Origin: Caldisericota bacterium
GTDB taxonomy: Bacteria > Caldisericota > JANLFM01
Length of the DNA: 64,000 nt
Assembly: GCA_024655965.1 (NCBI GenBank)
Contig: JANLFL010000003.1
Location: 203,454-267,453 of the forward strand
Direction of reading: 5' to 3'
Part shown: positions 52,368-59,934 of the stretch, one piece after another
Layout of the letters: the number at the start of each line of letters is the position of its first letter
Numbering within the stretch: the first letter of the stretch is position 1
Notes under the pieces: generated by a model
What the model was told of the DNA's origin: nothing
The model's database searches: none
What the model saw: only the letters and a program-made list of their open reading frames with translations
Translations under genes and position numbers: made by a program

Positions 52368-52861
52368 GTTTTATCGCGTGACCCGTTAGATTGGGGACTG
52401 AAACATAGATCCATTACCCCACGGCCACCTGAAGTTCTGGTATAGTTGCATCGAGTGACCCGTTAGATTGGGGACTGAAACTTTTCTCCTCCTTTGTTCT
52501 TTTTTTGTACGGCGGCGCCTGGTTGCATCGAGTGACCCGTTAGATTGGGGACTGAAACGCAGGGAACGAGCCAGAGTGATGAATTACGATACATGTGGTT
52601 GCATCGAGTGACCCGTTAGATTGGGGACTGAAACTAGCTGTACATTCCTGTGTACAGCGTTATTTTCTTCATGTTGCATCGAGTGACCCGTTAGATTGGG
52701 GACTGAAACATGTAATACAGATACCCATCCTGAATGTGAATGATCAGAGTTGCATCGAGTGACCCGTTAGATTGGGGACTGAAACATCTCAATCGGAAGA
52801 ACATTGCTAAAGCTGTCCTCGCTAGTTGCATCGAGTGACCCGTTAGATTGGGGACTCCAAC

Positions 52862-52984
52862 CCACCCCAGGAAAAGGCTCCACCTTTTCCTGGGGACCCC
52901 GGGCAGGGAATTCATCTTTTTTTTGATAAGCCAACATTTCCTTCCGCGGGGTCCCCGAGAAAGCTTTATGCTTTCTTGGGGTGC
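52862..52984 (+). repeat. 123-nt structured insert in array 1, copy 2
   Basis: It differs from copy 1 at three positions in 123 nt and has the same altered flanking repeats. One difference turns a G-T pair of the third hairpin into G-C, so pairing is kept. The duplicated unit including flanking repeats is 197 nt (52208-52404 and 52825-53021). Confidence 0.9.
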
Positions 52985-53099
52985 GTTTTATCGCGTGACC
53001 CGTTAGATTGGGGACTGAAACTTGTGGCATTGTAATCCTTGAAGCAAGGGGGACGCCCCTTGTTGCATCGAGTGACCCGTTAGATTGGGGACTGAAACT

Positions 53100-53141
53100 T
53101 TTGTGTGGTGTCGCCGACAATAGTTGTCAACACCACACAAA
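53100..53141 (+). promoter_or_regulatory. Long hairpin upstream of the array-embedded gene
   Basis: TTTGTGTGGTGT (53100-53111) pairs perfectly with ACACCACACAAA (53130-53141), and inside GACAA pairs TTGTC around TAG. The hairpin starts two bases after a CRISPR repeat and ends shortly before the Shine-Dalgarno of the gene. Confidence 0.8.
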
Positions 53142-53161
53142 TGTCGTAAAAGGAGGTAAGA

Positions 53162-53542
53162 ATGGATAAACTAACGAGGTTAATCAGACAGACAAAAATA
53201 GGCAAGATTGTAATCGTCTGGTTCACCTTGGCCTCGACGGTTACCTTCATGCTGTTCATCATAGAGGAGGCCTATCAAACAGCCTCCTTCGCCGCATACT
53301 ACGCGAATTCCGCCAAACAATACTCATCACTGCCATCAACGATTGCAGCATGCAAAACACTACGGACGACAGGCTTGGTGATCAACTACGCAGTAGGGTG
53401 GTTGAACCCACTGTCGTTCGTCGCATTTAACTCCTTCTTCAACATCGCAGCACCATCCCAAATCGCAGGCATGGAAGCATTACTACAAAAAGCATCGAAC
53501 ACCCCGGTGGTGGAAGAGGAGTTGCATCGCGTGACCCGTTAG
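53162..53542 (+). CDS. Small membrane protein encoded inside CRISPR array 1, fused at its end to a repeat
   Basis: I do not recognise a family. The 126-residue protein has a basic N-terminus, one clear membrane helix (~14-34, IVIVWFTLASTVTFMLFII) and a second hydrophobic stretch (~69-97). AAAGGAGG stands six bases before the ATG. Codon choice (GCA, CCA, TCA, ACA, CTA) differs from the housekeeping genes, which prefer C-ending codons, suggesting foreign origin. The last residues LHRVTR and the stop are encoded by the CRISPR repeat at 53521, so the original 3' end is probably missing. It could be a captured viral or plasmid gene, or a small membrane effector. Confidence 0.65.
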   Translation: MDKLTRLIRQTKIGKIVIVWFTLASTVTFMLFIIEEAYQTASFAAYYANSAKQYSSLPSTIAACKTLRTTGLVINYAVGWLNPLSFVAFNSFFNIAAPSQIAGMEALLQKASNTPVVEEELHRVTR

Positions 53543-53557
53543 ATTGGGGACTCCAAC

Positions 53558-54280
53558 CCACACGAGGACTGTGAATTACCTTGTGGCCTTAAACTTTGGG
53601 ACGGATACTTCCAAAAACCAGACATTTGAAGCGAGATAAAGACGCAGGACTTTTCCTCTTTTTTGTGGGATTTAAGGGGAAACTGAAATTTTACCAACGA
53701 AAAATGGGGATTCGCACCATAACGGACCAGAGGGTTTTTCTGGGCTTTCTTTAAGGGAAAGTTTCCGCCCATTGCCTTCGAAAATAACTTCAAACCAGGG
53801 ATATAGGGAGAATCCCCAAAGTTCGTTCATTCCTATCCATCTTTTTGCTTTATAAGTGGGGTATGTAGCATTGAAACTCCCCCTGGAAGAAGCAAAAGGG
53901 TTGAAATTGGTTGCGAAAAAAGTGGGTTTTCAAAAGAATTTTACCAGGGGAATACAAGGTTAATTTTTTGGGAAAACCGGACCGGGCTTTTCTGTTACCC
54001 CCAGGCAAAAAAAATTTTCAGCAGCCCTCTGAGCCCTTGACCCATGTGGTAGAATAACAAAAAGGTTTCACCATAATGACCAGGGGAGATTTACAATTTT
54101 ACAGAAAACAATTCCTTAAAAAGCTTTCCATTATTTCTTTTTGCCCATTTTCGGGATTTTTCCACGAGTATTCCATTTTCCTTTTTAAACCAAGGGACTA
54201 TTTACCCTTAGGTCGAATTTTTCAAACGGGGAGGTGATTGAAGACCATATCGGGAACAAGATCTTTGGAAGAGGTGACCC
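53558..54280. other. Gene-free region between array 1 and csm1
   Basis: No credible gene is seen in these 723 bp. The first bases after the terminal repeat (CCAC) match the start of the 123-nt inserts. An extended -10, TGGTAGAAT (54047-54055), about 225 bp before csm1, is the best candidate promoter of the csm operon. The remainder could be trailer sequence or decayed coding DNA. Confidence 0.45.
54047..54055 (+). promoter_or_regulatory. Candidate extended -10 promoter of the csm operon
   Basis: TG-G-TAGAAT fits an extended -10; no good -35 is present. A long 5' leader would separate it from csm1. Confidence 0.35.
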
Positions 54281-56737
54281 ATGGGAAATGAAGGCACAGA
54301 TTTGCAGTTGTTAGTTTTATCCGCCCTCTGGCACGATGTGGGGAAGATTGCCCAAAAAGCTGGTCAACGCTTGGGAAATGAGTATGAAAATTTAAAAAAT
54401 TTTTGTTGCCCCTCTTTTCAAGGATACCCATCTCATATTCATGTCCTCCACAGTGGGCAGTTCGTATGGGAACACTTTAAAACCCTGGATAATGCCGGGA
54501 AGAATATTGAAAACCTTGTCCTATACCATCACAGACCAGAAAATTTCCCTTCCCTGGAAAGAAAAAAACTCTGCAAAATCCTAACCCTTTCCGATTGGCT
54601 TTCAAGCGGAGAAAGAAGCGAAAGCGAAGAGCAAGAAACTGTTTCCTCCCGTGCCCCCCTTATTTCCATTTTTTCCCGAATTTCCTTCCCTGGGCAAGGA
54701 GGGAATTCCCCTCAGGAAAACCAGAAAAACTTACAACCTCAAAAACCTGAAGAATATTTTCCCTTAATGCCCCTTGGCTCCGGAGATGTTTTCCCCACCC
54801 CAAAACAGGAGGAAGCCCTAAATTTTAACTCCTATCCTGAGCTTTACCAGGCCCTCAATGAGGATGCTCGAAAACTAAAAAAGGATAATCTTGATGACCT
54901 TATCACCCAATCCTATTTCCTGATCATGAAATACGGATTTTTCGTCCCCTCTGCTTCTTGGAAAACTAAGCCAGACGTTACCCTTTTCGGACACAGTCAG
55001 ACCACAGCGGCAATCGCAACCTGCATTTTAAAGGAAGGAATTTCCGAAGAAGAGGTCGACCTTGTAAAAAATGCTATCCTCCAGGGGAAAGGCGGTGAAG
55101 ATTCGACCCTTGTTGAACCCCGATTTCTTTTAATCGGGGGAGACATTTCCGGAATCCAGGACTTCATCTATTCCATCACATCAGAAGGAGCCCTAAAAAG
55201 CCTCCGAGGAAGGTCTTTTTACCTGCAACTGCTTACAGAAGCCCTGGCCAAAAGCCTCCTTCGGGAATTGGACCTTCCCATTACCAATCTCCTCACCTGC
55301 GCTGGGGGGCATTTCTTTATTTTGGCTCCTCAAAAAGGCACGGAAGAAAAACTCGAAAAGGTAAAAAGGGATTTCAATTCCGTTCTGATCAAAGCCCATC
55401 GGGGGAAACTCTCAGCAGTAATTGCCACCTGCCCAATTTCCTGGAAGGATTTTATCAAAGCCCCAGGCCCTTCCCCAAAAGTGGGGGAGGGTTCGGTAGC
55501 CAGCGGATTTGTGGAAGCATGGGGAAAAGTGGGCCTGCGCTTGGGAATTGGAAAGAGGAGGAAATACCGGGAACTCCTGTCCTCAGAAAGGCAATTTATC
55601 TTCGGACCAATCGATGAAGGGGGGACAAAAAAGGTCTGTCAGCTCTGTGGGGAAGAAATCGAAGAAGGGGAAAAATGCTCCCTCTGTCAGAGTTTTGAGG
55701 AGCTTTCTCGCGATCTTTCCCGTGATTTCCTGATTGAAAAACCGATAGCCCCAACTCCTGACCTCCGGCCCTCAAGCTGGCAGGAAGTTCTGAATGCCCT
55801 GGGATGGGAATACCGTTTCTCCAACTCCCCACAGGGAAACTCATTTTTAATTAACGACACTGACTTTGTTTCAAGAAAATGCCCGGGGTTCAAGTTTTTG
55901 GGAAAATATGTTCCCGCGGTGGAAGGCCGGATCATCACCTTGGACGAAATGGCTCAAAAAGCAACAGGGCTAAAGAGGTGGGGTGTCCTCCGGGGCGATG
56001 TTGACCATTTGGGAAGGATTTTCCGGGATGGTTTAGGGGAGGAGAAAACAATCTCCCGCCTGAATACCCTTAGCTCTCTTCTTTCCTACTTTTTCTCCTT
56101 CTACGTGGAAAAATTGATTAAAAACGATTTTCCCGATTCCGGCTATTTAGTCTATTCAGGTGGTGATGATCTCCTCGTCCTGGGCGCCTGGGACAAGCTC
56201 CCGGAACTTGCTCTGAAAATCAGGGAAAAATTTACCAAATTTACCTCCTCAAGCTGCACGATTTCCTGCGGTTTAACCATTTCCCCTTCGGATAAATTCC
56301 CTCTCTATCGGGCTGCGGAAGAAGCGGGGGAAATGGAAGACCGCTCCAAATCCCAGGGCAGAAACCGCATCACCTTCCTGGAAGAGACAATGACCTGGGA
56401 CCAGTTCAAGGAAATCCGAAACCTTACCGAAGAAATCCTTTCCTTGATTAAATCTTCTGGGGAGGACAAACAAGTTCGTTCCCTTCTCCGCATCCTCCAG
56501 GCAGGTTATGAGGAGAAATACCAATTGGAGAAGGGAATAATCCCCCTGGAACGGATTTGGAGGTTTGTCTACAGCTTAAAACGCTTTGGGGAACGCTATT
56601 TTCAAAATGCTGAAAGGGAAAACAAATTAATGGACCTCAGGAATAAGTTTATTTGCGGTTACTCAATGAAGCCCCATTTAAATGTCGCCGCCAGGTGGGC
56701 GGAATTTCTCACAAGAAAGGAGAGGAAATATGCCTAA
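54281..56737 (+). CDS. csm1: Type III-A CRISPR effector subunit Csm1 (Cas10)
   Basis: Cas10/Csm1 is the large subunit of the Csm complex; on target RNA binding it cuts single-stranded DNA and makes cyclic oligoadenylates. The 818-residue protein has an N-terminal HD domain with H18-D19 in LWHDVGKIAQKAGQ, the first palm (GGDISGIQDFIYSITSEGAL), a zinc knuckle (CQLCGEEIEEGEKCSLC), and the second, cyclase palm with GGDD at 627-630 in YSGGDDLLVLG. The C-terminal helical D4 region follows. Both catalytic centres are intact. It is followed by csm2 with an 8-nt overlap. Confidence 0.97.
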   Translation: MGNEGTDLQLLVLSALWHDVGKIAQKAGQRLGNEYENLKNFCCPSFQGYPSHIHVLHSGQFVWEHFKTLDNAGKNIENLVLYHHRPENFPSLERKKLCKILTLSDWLSSGERSESEEQETVSSRAPLISIFSRISFPGQGGNSPQENQKNLQPQKPEEYFPLMPLGSGDVFPTPKQEEALNFNSYPELYQALNEDARKLKKDNLDDLITQSYFLIMKYGFFVPSASWKTKPDVTLFGHSQTTAAIATCILKEGISEEEVDLVKNAILQGKGGEDSTLVEPRFLLIGGDISGIQDFIYSITSEGALKSLRGRSFYLQLLTEALAKSLLRELDLPITNLLTCAGGHFFILAPQKGTEEKLEKVKRDFNSVLIKAHRGKLSAVIATCPISWKDFIKAPGPSPKVGEGSVASGFVEAWGKVGLRLGIGKRRKYRELLSSERQFIFGPIDEGGTKKVCQLCGEEIEEGEKCSLCQSFEELSRDLSRDFLIEKPIAPTPDLRPSSWQEVLNALGWEYRFSNSPQGNSFLINDTDFVSRKCPGFKFLGKYVPAVEGRIITLDEMAQKATGLKRWGVLRGDVDHLGRIFRDGLGEEKTISRLNTLSSLLSYFFSFYVEKLIKNDFPDSGYLVYSGGDDLLVLGAWDKLPELALKIREKFTKFTSSSCTISCGLTISPSDKFPLYRAAEEAGEMEDRSKSQGRNRITFLEETMTWDQFKEIRNLTEEILSLIKSSGEDKQVRSLLRILQAGYEEKYQLEKGIIPLERIWRFVYSLKRFGERYFQNAERENKLMDLRNKFICGYSMKPHLNVAARWAEFLTRKERKYA

Positions 56738-57134
56738 TGAAGAAAGGGGACAAAATTTTGTTCCCGATGAACAGAAAATTGAAAGGATTTTGGGAGGAGA
56801 CTCGGCCCTTCTAAACGACTACGCGGAAGAATTGGGGAAAATATGGGCGAAATTAAGCACCTCCAAAATTCGAAGCATCCTGAATTACGTCCAGAGGATA
56901 AAACCGGAGGAGGACCTGGAATCAGGCAAATTGGACCTCTTACGGTATAAGCTGGCCTATCTTGTTGGAAAAGAAAAGACGGCCCCCGAACTTTTTCCTC
57001 TAAGACAGGTTCTGGACGCTGCCATAAAAAGGGTCGGAAACAAAGGAAAAGATGCCCAGCAGCGCTTCATAAATTTTCGCAATTTCGTTGAAGCCATTGT
57101 GGCTTACCACAGGTTTCACAAAAAGGATAAATAG
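56730..57134 (+). CDS. csm2: Csm2, small subunit of the Csm complex
   Basis: Csm2 is the helical subunit that lines the target-RNA side of the complex. The 134-residue product has the family stretch LSTSKIRSILNYVQRI and a C-terminal RFINFRNFVEAIVAYHRFHK. The frame is open upstream into csm1, but ATG 56730 with AGGAGAGGA gives normal length and is preferred. Confidence 0.92.
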   Translation: MPNEERGQNFVPDEQKIERILGGDSALLNDYAEELGKIWAKLSTSKIRSILNYVQRIKPEEDLESGKLDLLRYKLAYLVGKEKTAPELFPLRQVLDAAIKRVGNKGKDAQQRFINFRNFVEAIVAYHRFHKKDK

Positions 57135-57145
57135 GAGGAATAACG

Positions 57146-57973
57146 ATGGGGGATTATAAAATTCAGCTTTTGGGAAAAGTAATAATTCACGGGGATATCG
57201 AAGTTAAAACGGGATTGATGATCGGGGGCATTTCCAGTTCCCTGAAAATCGGGGGAGTGGACATCTCGGTAATTACCGACCCTTGGGGAAAACCCTACAT
57301 ACCGGGTTCATCTTTAAAGGGCAAAATGCGAACCCTGATTGAAAAAAAGGAAGGGCTCCCCATTAATGCGGCAATGACCGAAAAGGAGCAACCCTGGAGG
57401 CACCAGTGCCAGACTCCCGAGGATTACCAAAAATGTTCGGTCTGCAAAGTCTGGGGAATCATCGGGGGTGGAGATTTTAAGATTCCCGTCTTAACCCGTT
57501 TGATAGTTCGGGACACCTATCTCGATGAGGAAAGCATTACCAAGGAAATGAAAGCGAACCTGGAACTGGATTTTACTGAAACCAAAATGGAAACAGCAAT
57601 TGACCGTGTAAAGGGTCAGGCAACCGGCCCTCGCACCACGGAAAGGGTCCCTGCAGGGGCATGCTTCAAAGATTGCGAGCTAATTTATTCCCTATTTTAT
57701 TCGTCTGACCTTGAAGATCTTAAAAAGGTCTTCGAGGCCCTGGAGCTTTTAGAACATGATTATCTGGGGGGATCGGGAACCCGTGGTTATGGAAAAGTCG
57801 TTTTTAAAAATCTGAGGGTGTATTGCAATACCGTTTCAGACTACGAGTCGGGACAATTGAACCTTTCCCCGGTAAATGGCGATCTGAAAACCCCGTCAGA
57901 GGTAATCAAGAATTTCGAGGAAATTAAGAAAAAGATTAAGGAAAAAATCGCCTCATGCTTGCCTGCAAGCTAA
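57146..57973 (+). CDS. csm3: Csm3, backbone RNase subunit
   Basis: Csm3 RAMP proteins form the crRNA-binding backbone and cut target RNA every 6 nt. The 275-residue protein has TGLMIGGISSSLKIGGVD with Asp39 at the position of the catalytic Asp33 of the Streptococcus thermophilus protein. PYIPGSSLKGKMRTLIEKK, a CQTPEDYQKCSVCKVWG zinc-binding loop, and GGSGTRGYGKVVF near the C-terminus complete the fold. Target RNA cleavage is expected to be active. The end overlaps csm4 by 19 nt. Confidence 0.96.
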   Translation: MGDYKIQLLGKVIIHGDIEVKTGLMIGGISSSLKIGGVDISVITDPWGKPYIPGSSLKGKMRTLIEKKEGLPINAAMTEKEQPWRHQCQTPEDYQKCSVCKVWGIIGGGDFKIPVLTRLIVRDTYLDEESITKEMKANLELDFTETKMETAIDRVKGQATGPRTTERVPAGACFKDCELIYSLFYSSDLEDLKKVFEALELLEHDYLGGSGTRGYGKVVFKNLRVYCNTVSDYESGQLNLSPVNGDLKTPSEVIKNFEEIKKKIKEKIASCLPAS

Positions 57974-58914
57974 TCCCTAAAACTTCTTTCCATTTTGGCG
58001 TGCGCGAGGGATGGATGGAAGGAACGGAGGTATTGCTCCACTCCGACACCCTTTTTTCTGCCTTCCTCAATTCCTATTTGCTTTTGTACGGAGAAGAAAA
58101 ACTGGATTTATTGATTGAGCAATTCCTTAATGGTTCCCCACCCTTCCTTTTTTCCTCTGCTTTCCCATTCTTTGAAAACGAATACTTTTTCCCGGTCCCC
58201 AGGAACTTTTTCCCCAGGGAGAAAGACCTCAAAAAAGCCAGGTTCATCGGCAAAAAGGAATTTGAAGACTGGCTGGGGGGAAGCGAAGAATTGATGCAAA
58301 AAGAAAACCCGGAAAGCCTGGCAATAATTCCACCAGTTTCCCGCAAAAAAGCCCAACCATATGAAATCCAATCAGTTCCACACGTATCGCTCGATTACTT
58401 TCGTTATTCCTCTCAACTTTTCCATTCCTCAAACCTGTTCTTCCGGGAAGGAGGGGGGCTTTTCTTCCTGATTGACCTTCGGGAACCAGATTTCCAAGAA
58501 AAGGTTTTGGGGGTCCTCCGTTTCGTGGGAGATGAAGGAATAGGTGGTGACCGTTCCTCCGGATGCGGGGGTTTCAAGGCGGAATTCATTGCAGATTTCT
58601 CGTTGAACCTCCCTCAAAACCCGGATGCCGTTTGCCTCCTTTCGCTCTGTTTCCCCGGGGAAAATGACCAACAGGTTCTTTGGAACGGTTACTACGATTT
58701 AATCGAGCGCAAGGGTTATGTATTCTCCCCTTTTCAAAGGACATTGAGGAAGCGCTCGGTAAGGATGGTTCTGGAGGGTTCGGTATTCAAAGGAAATGCC
58801 CTGAGGGGAACCTTCCTGGAAGTAACCCCTAGAGGGGTAAAGGCTTCCCATCCAGTTTTTAGAAATGGATTGGCTTTCACCGTTCCGTGCGTTTGGAGGG
58901 AATATGAGACTTAA
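57955..58914 (+). CDS. csm4: Csm4, crRNA 5'-tag binding subunit
   Basis: Csm4 is the Cas5-like RAMP that holds the 8-nt crRNA tag and contacts Csm1. The 319-residue product has the N-terminal RAMP strand with HSDTLFSAFLNSYLLLYG and the glycine-rich loop FVGDEGIGGDRSSGCGGF around residue 205, then a C-terminal RAMP half with FKGNALRGTF. The motifs and place between csm3 and csm5 are diagnostic. It starts within csm3. Confidence 0.94.
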   Translation: MLACKLIPKTSFHFGVREGWMEGTEVLLHSDTLFSAFLNSYLLLYGEEKLDLLIEQFLNGSPPFLFSSAFPFFENEYFFPVPRNFFPREKDLKKARFIGKKEFEDWLGGSEELMQKENPESLAIIPPVSRKKAQPYEIQSVPHVSLDYFRYSSQLFHSSNLFFREGGGLFFLIDLREPDFQEKVLGVLRFVGDEGIGGDRSSGCGGFKAEFIADFSLNLPQNPDAVCLLSLCFPGENDQQVLWNGYYDLIERKGYVFSPFQRTLRKRSVRMVLEGSVFKGNALRGTFLEVTPRGVKASHPVFRNGLAFTVPCVWREYET

Positions 58915-59923
58915 AATTAAAGTTTTATCCCCGATTCACATTGGTTCCGGGGAGGAATTGCCCCCTATGTATTATTACATTCAAGAGGGAAAATTCTTAC
59001 GCTTGAATTTCGATTCTCTTTTTCAGGACCCGGAATTCCGGAAATATTCGGATTCCTTTATTAAACATAGCATTCAGGACAGGGATATAAAAGGTCAGGT
59101 TAGGGAAATTAAAGAGATTATCCGGGATGAAAGCCTCTTAAAAAAACACATTATGTACGCCATTCCACTCGGAGGCGGGTTTGAACCGGGAGGGGAGAGA
59201 AGAAGGTACCCCGTAAAAACCTTCGTAAAAAGCGCGGGAAGGGTTTTTATTCCCGGAAGTTCCCTGAAAGGGGCGATTCTTTCTGCCATTTCCTGGTACT
59301 GGCTTTCCCGGGAAGGCCAGGAACAGCATTTCCGCGATAATAATAGCCTTCTTGATTTTGTCATTGGAAACTCAACCGCTCTCGGGGTTAAAAACAAGTT
59401 TTCCCGGTGGCTTGACGTTTCCGACAGCGATTTGAAAGACCCGTCCCAGGTTCTTTGCCTTTCCCTCGCAAAATCTGTAAACATCAGGGGGCGAAGTTCC
59501 ATTCCCATTTTTTACGAGACTTTGAAACCCGGTACCGAGTTCCAGGTGGAAATTAAAACAAGCCTTCCGGGGACTGATTACTCCTGGGGAAGGCCTGTGG
59601 AAGAAATTTTAAAGTGCGTCAAGGACTTTTATGAAAAGGTTCGGAAAAAGGATGATGAATTTTTTAAAGAAATGGCGAGTTCCCGGGGGACAATAGAAGT
59701 TCCCGATGTCTTGCGTCCCAAGGATGAAAATTCCTTTTTGATTCGGTTAGGCCAGGGTTCTACCGCCAATTCCACCTCCCTCCTGATTGCCGCCAATGAA
59801 AGGCGTATCTGTTATAAAATATCGAAGCCTCCGAAACATCCCTCGGGGGAACCTGTAACCAGAAAATTGGTGGGGGGAAGCCCCATGGGATGGGCTGTTC
59901 TTACTCCTGTTTCCGGGGGATGA
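58904..59923 (+). CDS. csm5: Csm5, complex-capping subunit
   Basis: Csm5 caps the 3' end of the crRNA in the Csm complex and helps crRNA maturation. The 339-residue protein begins KIKVLSPIHIGSGEELPP and has YPVKTFVKSAGRVFIPGSSL, with KGAILSAISWYWL continuing the RAMP motif, and GQGSTANSTSLLIA late. ATG 58904, after TGGAGGGA, is preferred to an upstream in-frame start inside csm4. It overlaps csm4 by 11 nt. Confidence 0.94.
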   Translation: MRLKIKVLSPIHIGSGEELPPMYYYIQEGKFLRLNFDSLFQDPEFRKYSDSFIKHSIQDRDIKGQVREIKEIIRDESLLKKHIMYAIPLGGGFEPGGERRRYPVKTFVKSAGRVFIPGSSLKGAILSAISWYWLSREGQEQHFRDNNSLLDFVIGNSTALGVKNKFSRWLDVSDSDLKDPSQVLCLSLAKSVNIRGRSSIPIFYETLKPGTEFQVEIKTSLPGTDYSWGRPVEEILKCVKDFYEKVRKKDDEFFKEMASSRGTIEVPDVLRPKDENSFLIRLGQGSTANSTSLLIAANERRICYKISKPPKHPSGEPVTRKLVGGSPMGWAVLTPVSGG

Positions 59924-59934
59924 AAGGAAAACAA

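Larger units (their letters stand above)
51982..53557 (+). CRISPR. CRISPR array 1 (14 repeats, interrupted)
   Basis: The 37-nt repeat begins GTTGCATCGAGTGACCC and ends GGGGACTGAAAC, giving the crRNA tag ACTGAAAC on the plus strand. Repeats start at 51982, 52055, 52132, 52208, 52368, 52445, 52522, 52598, 52673, 52749, 52825, 52985, 53062 and 53521. Ordinary spacers are 36-40 nt. Two spacer positions hold a 123-nt element (52245-52367, 52862-52984) and one a 422-nt gene block (53099-53520). Repeats 4, 11 and 14 end CTCCAAC instead of CTGAAAC. Repeats 5 and 12 start GTTTT. Repeats 5, 12 and 14 have ATCGCG where the others have ATCGAG. Confidence 0.97.

Noticed and set aside
52110..53120. Minus-strand open frames across array 1 with repeated VPNLTGH-like peptides
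   Set aside because: The peptide is simply the reverse translation of the CRISPR repeat; frames are joined by chance through spacers.
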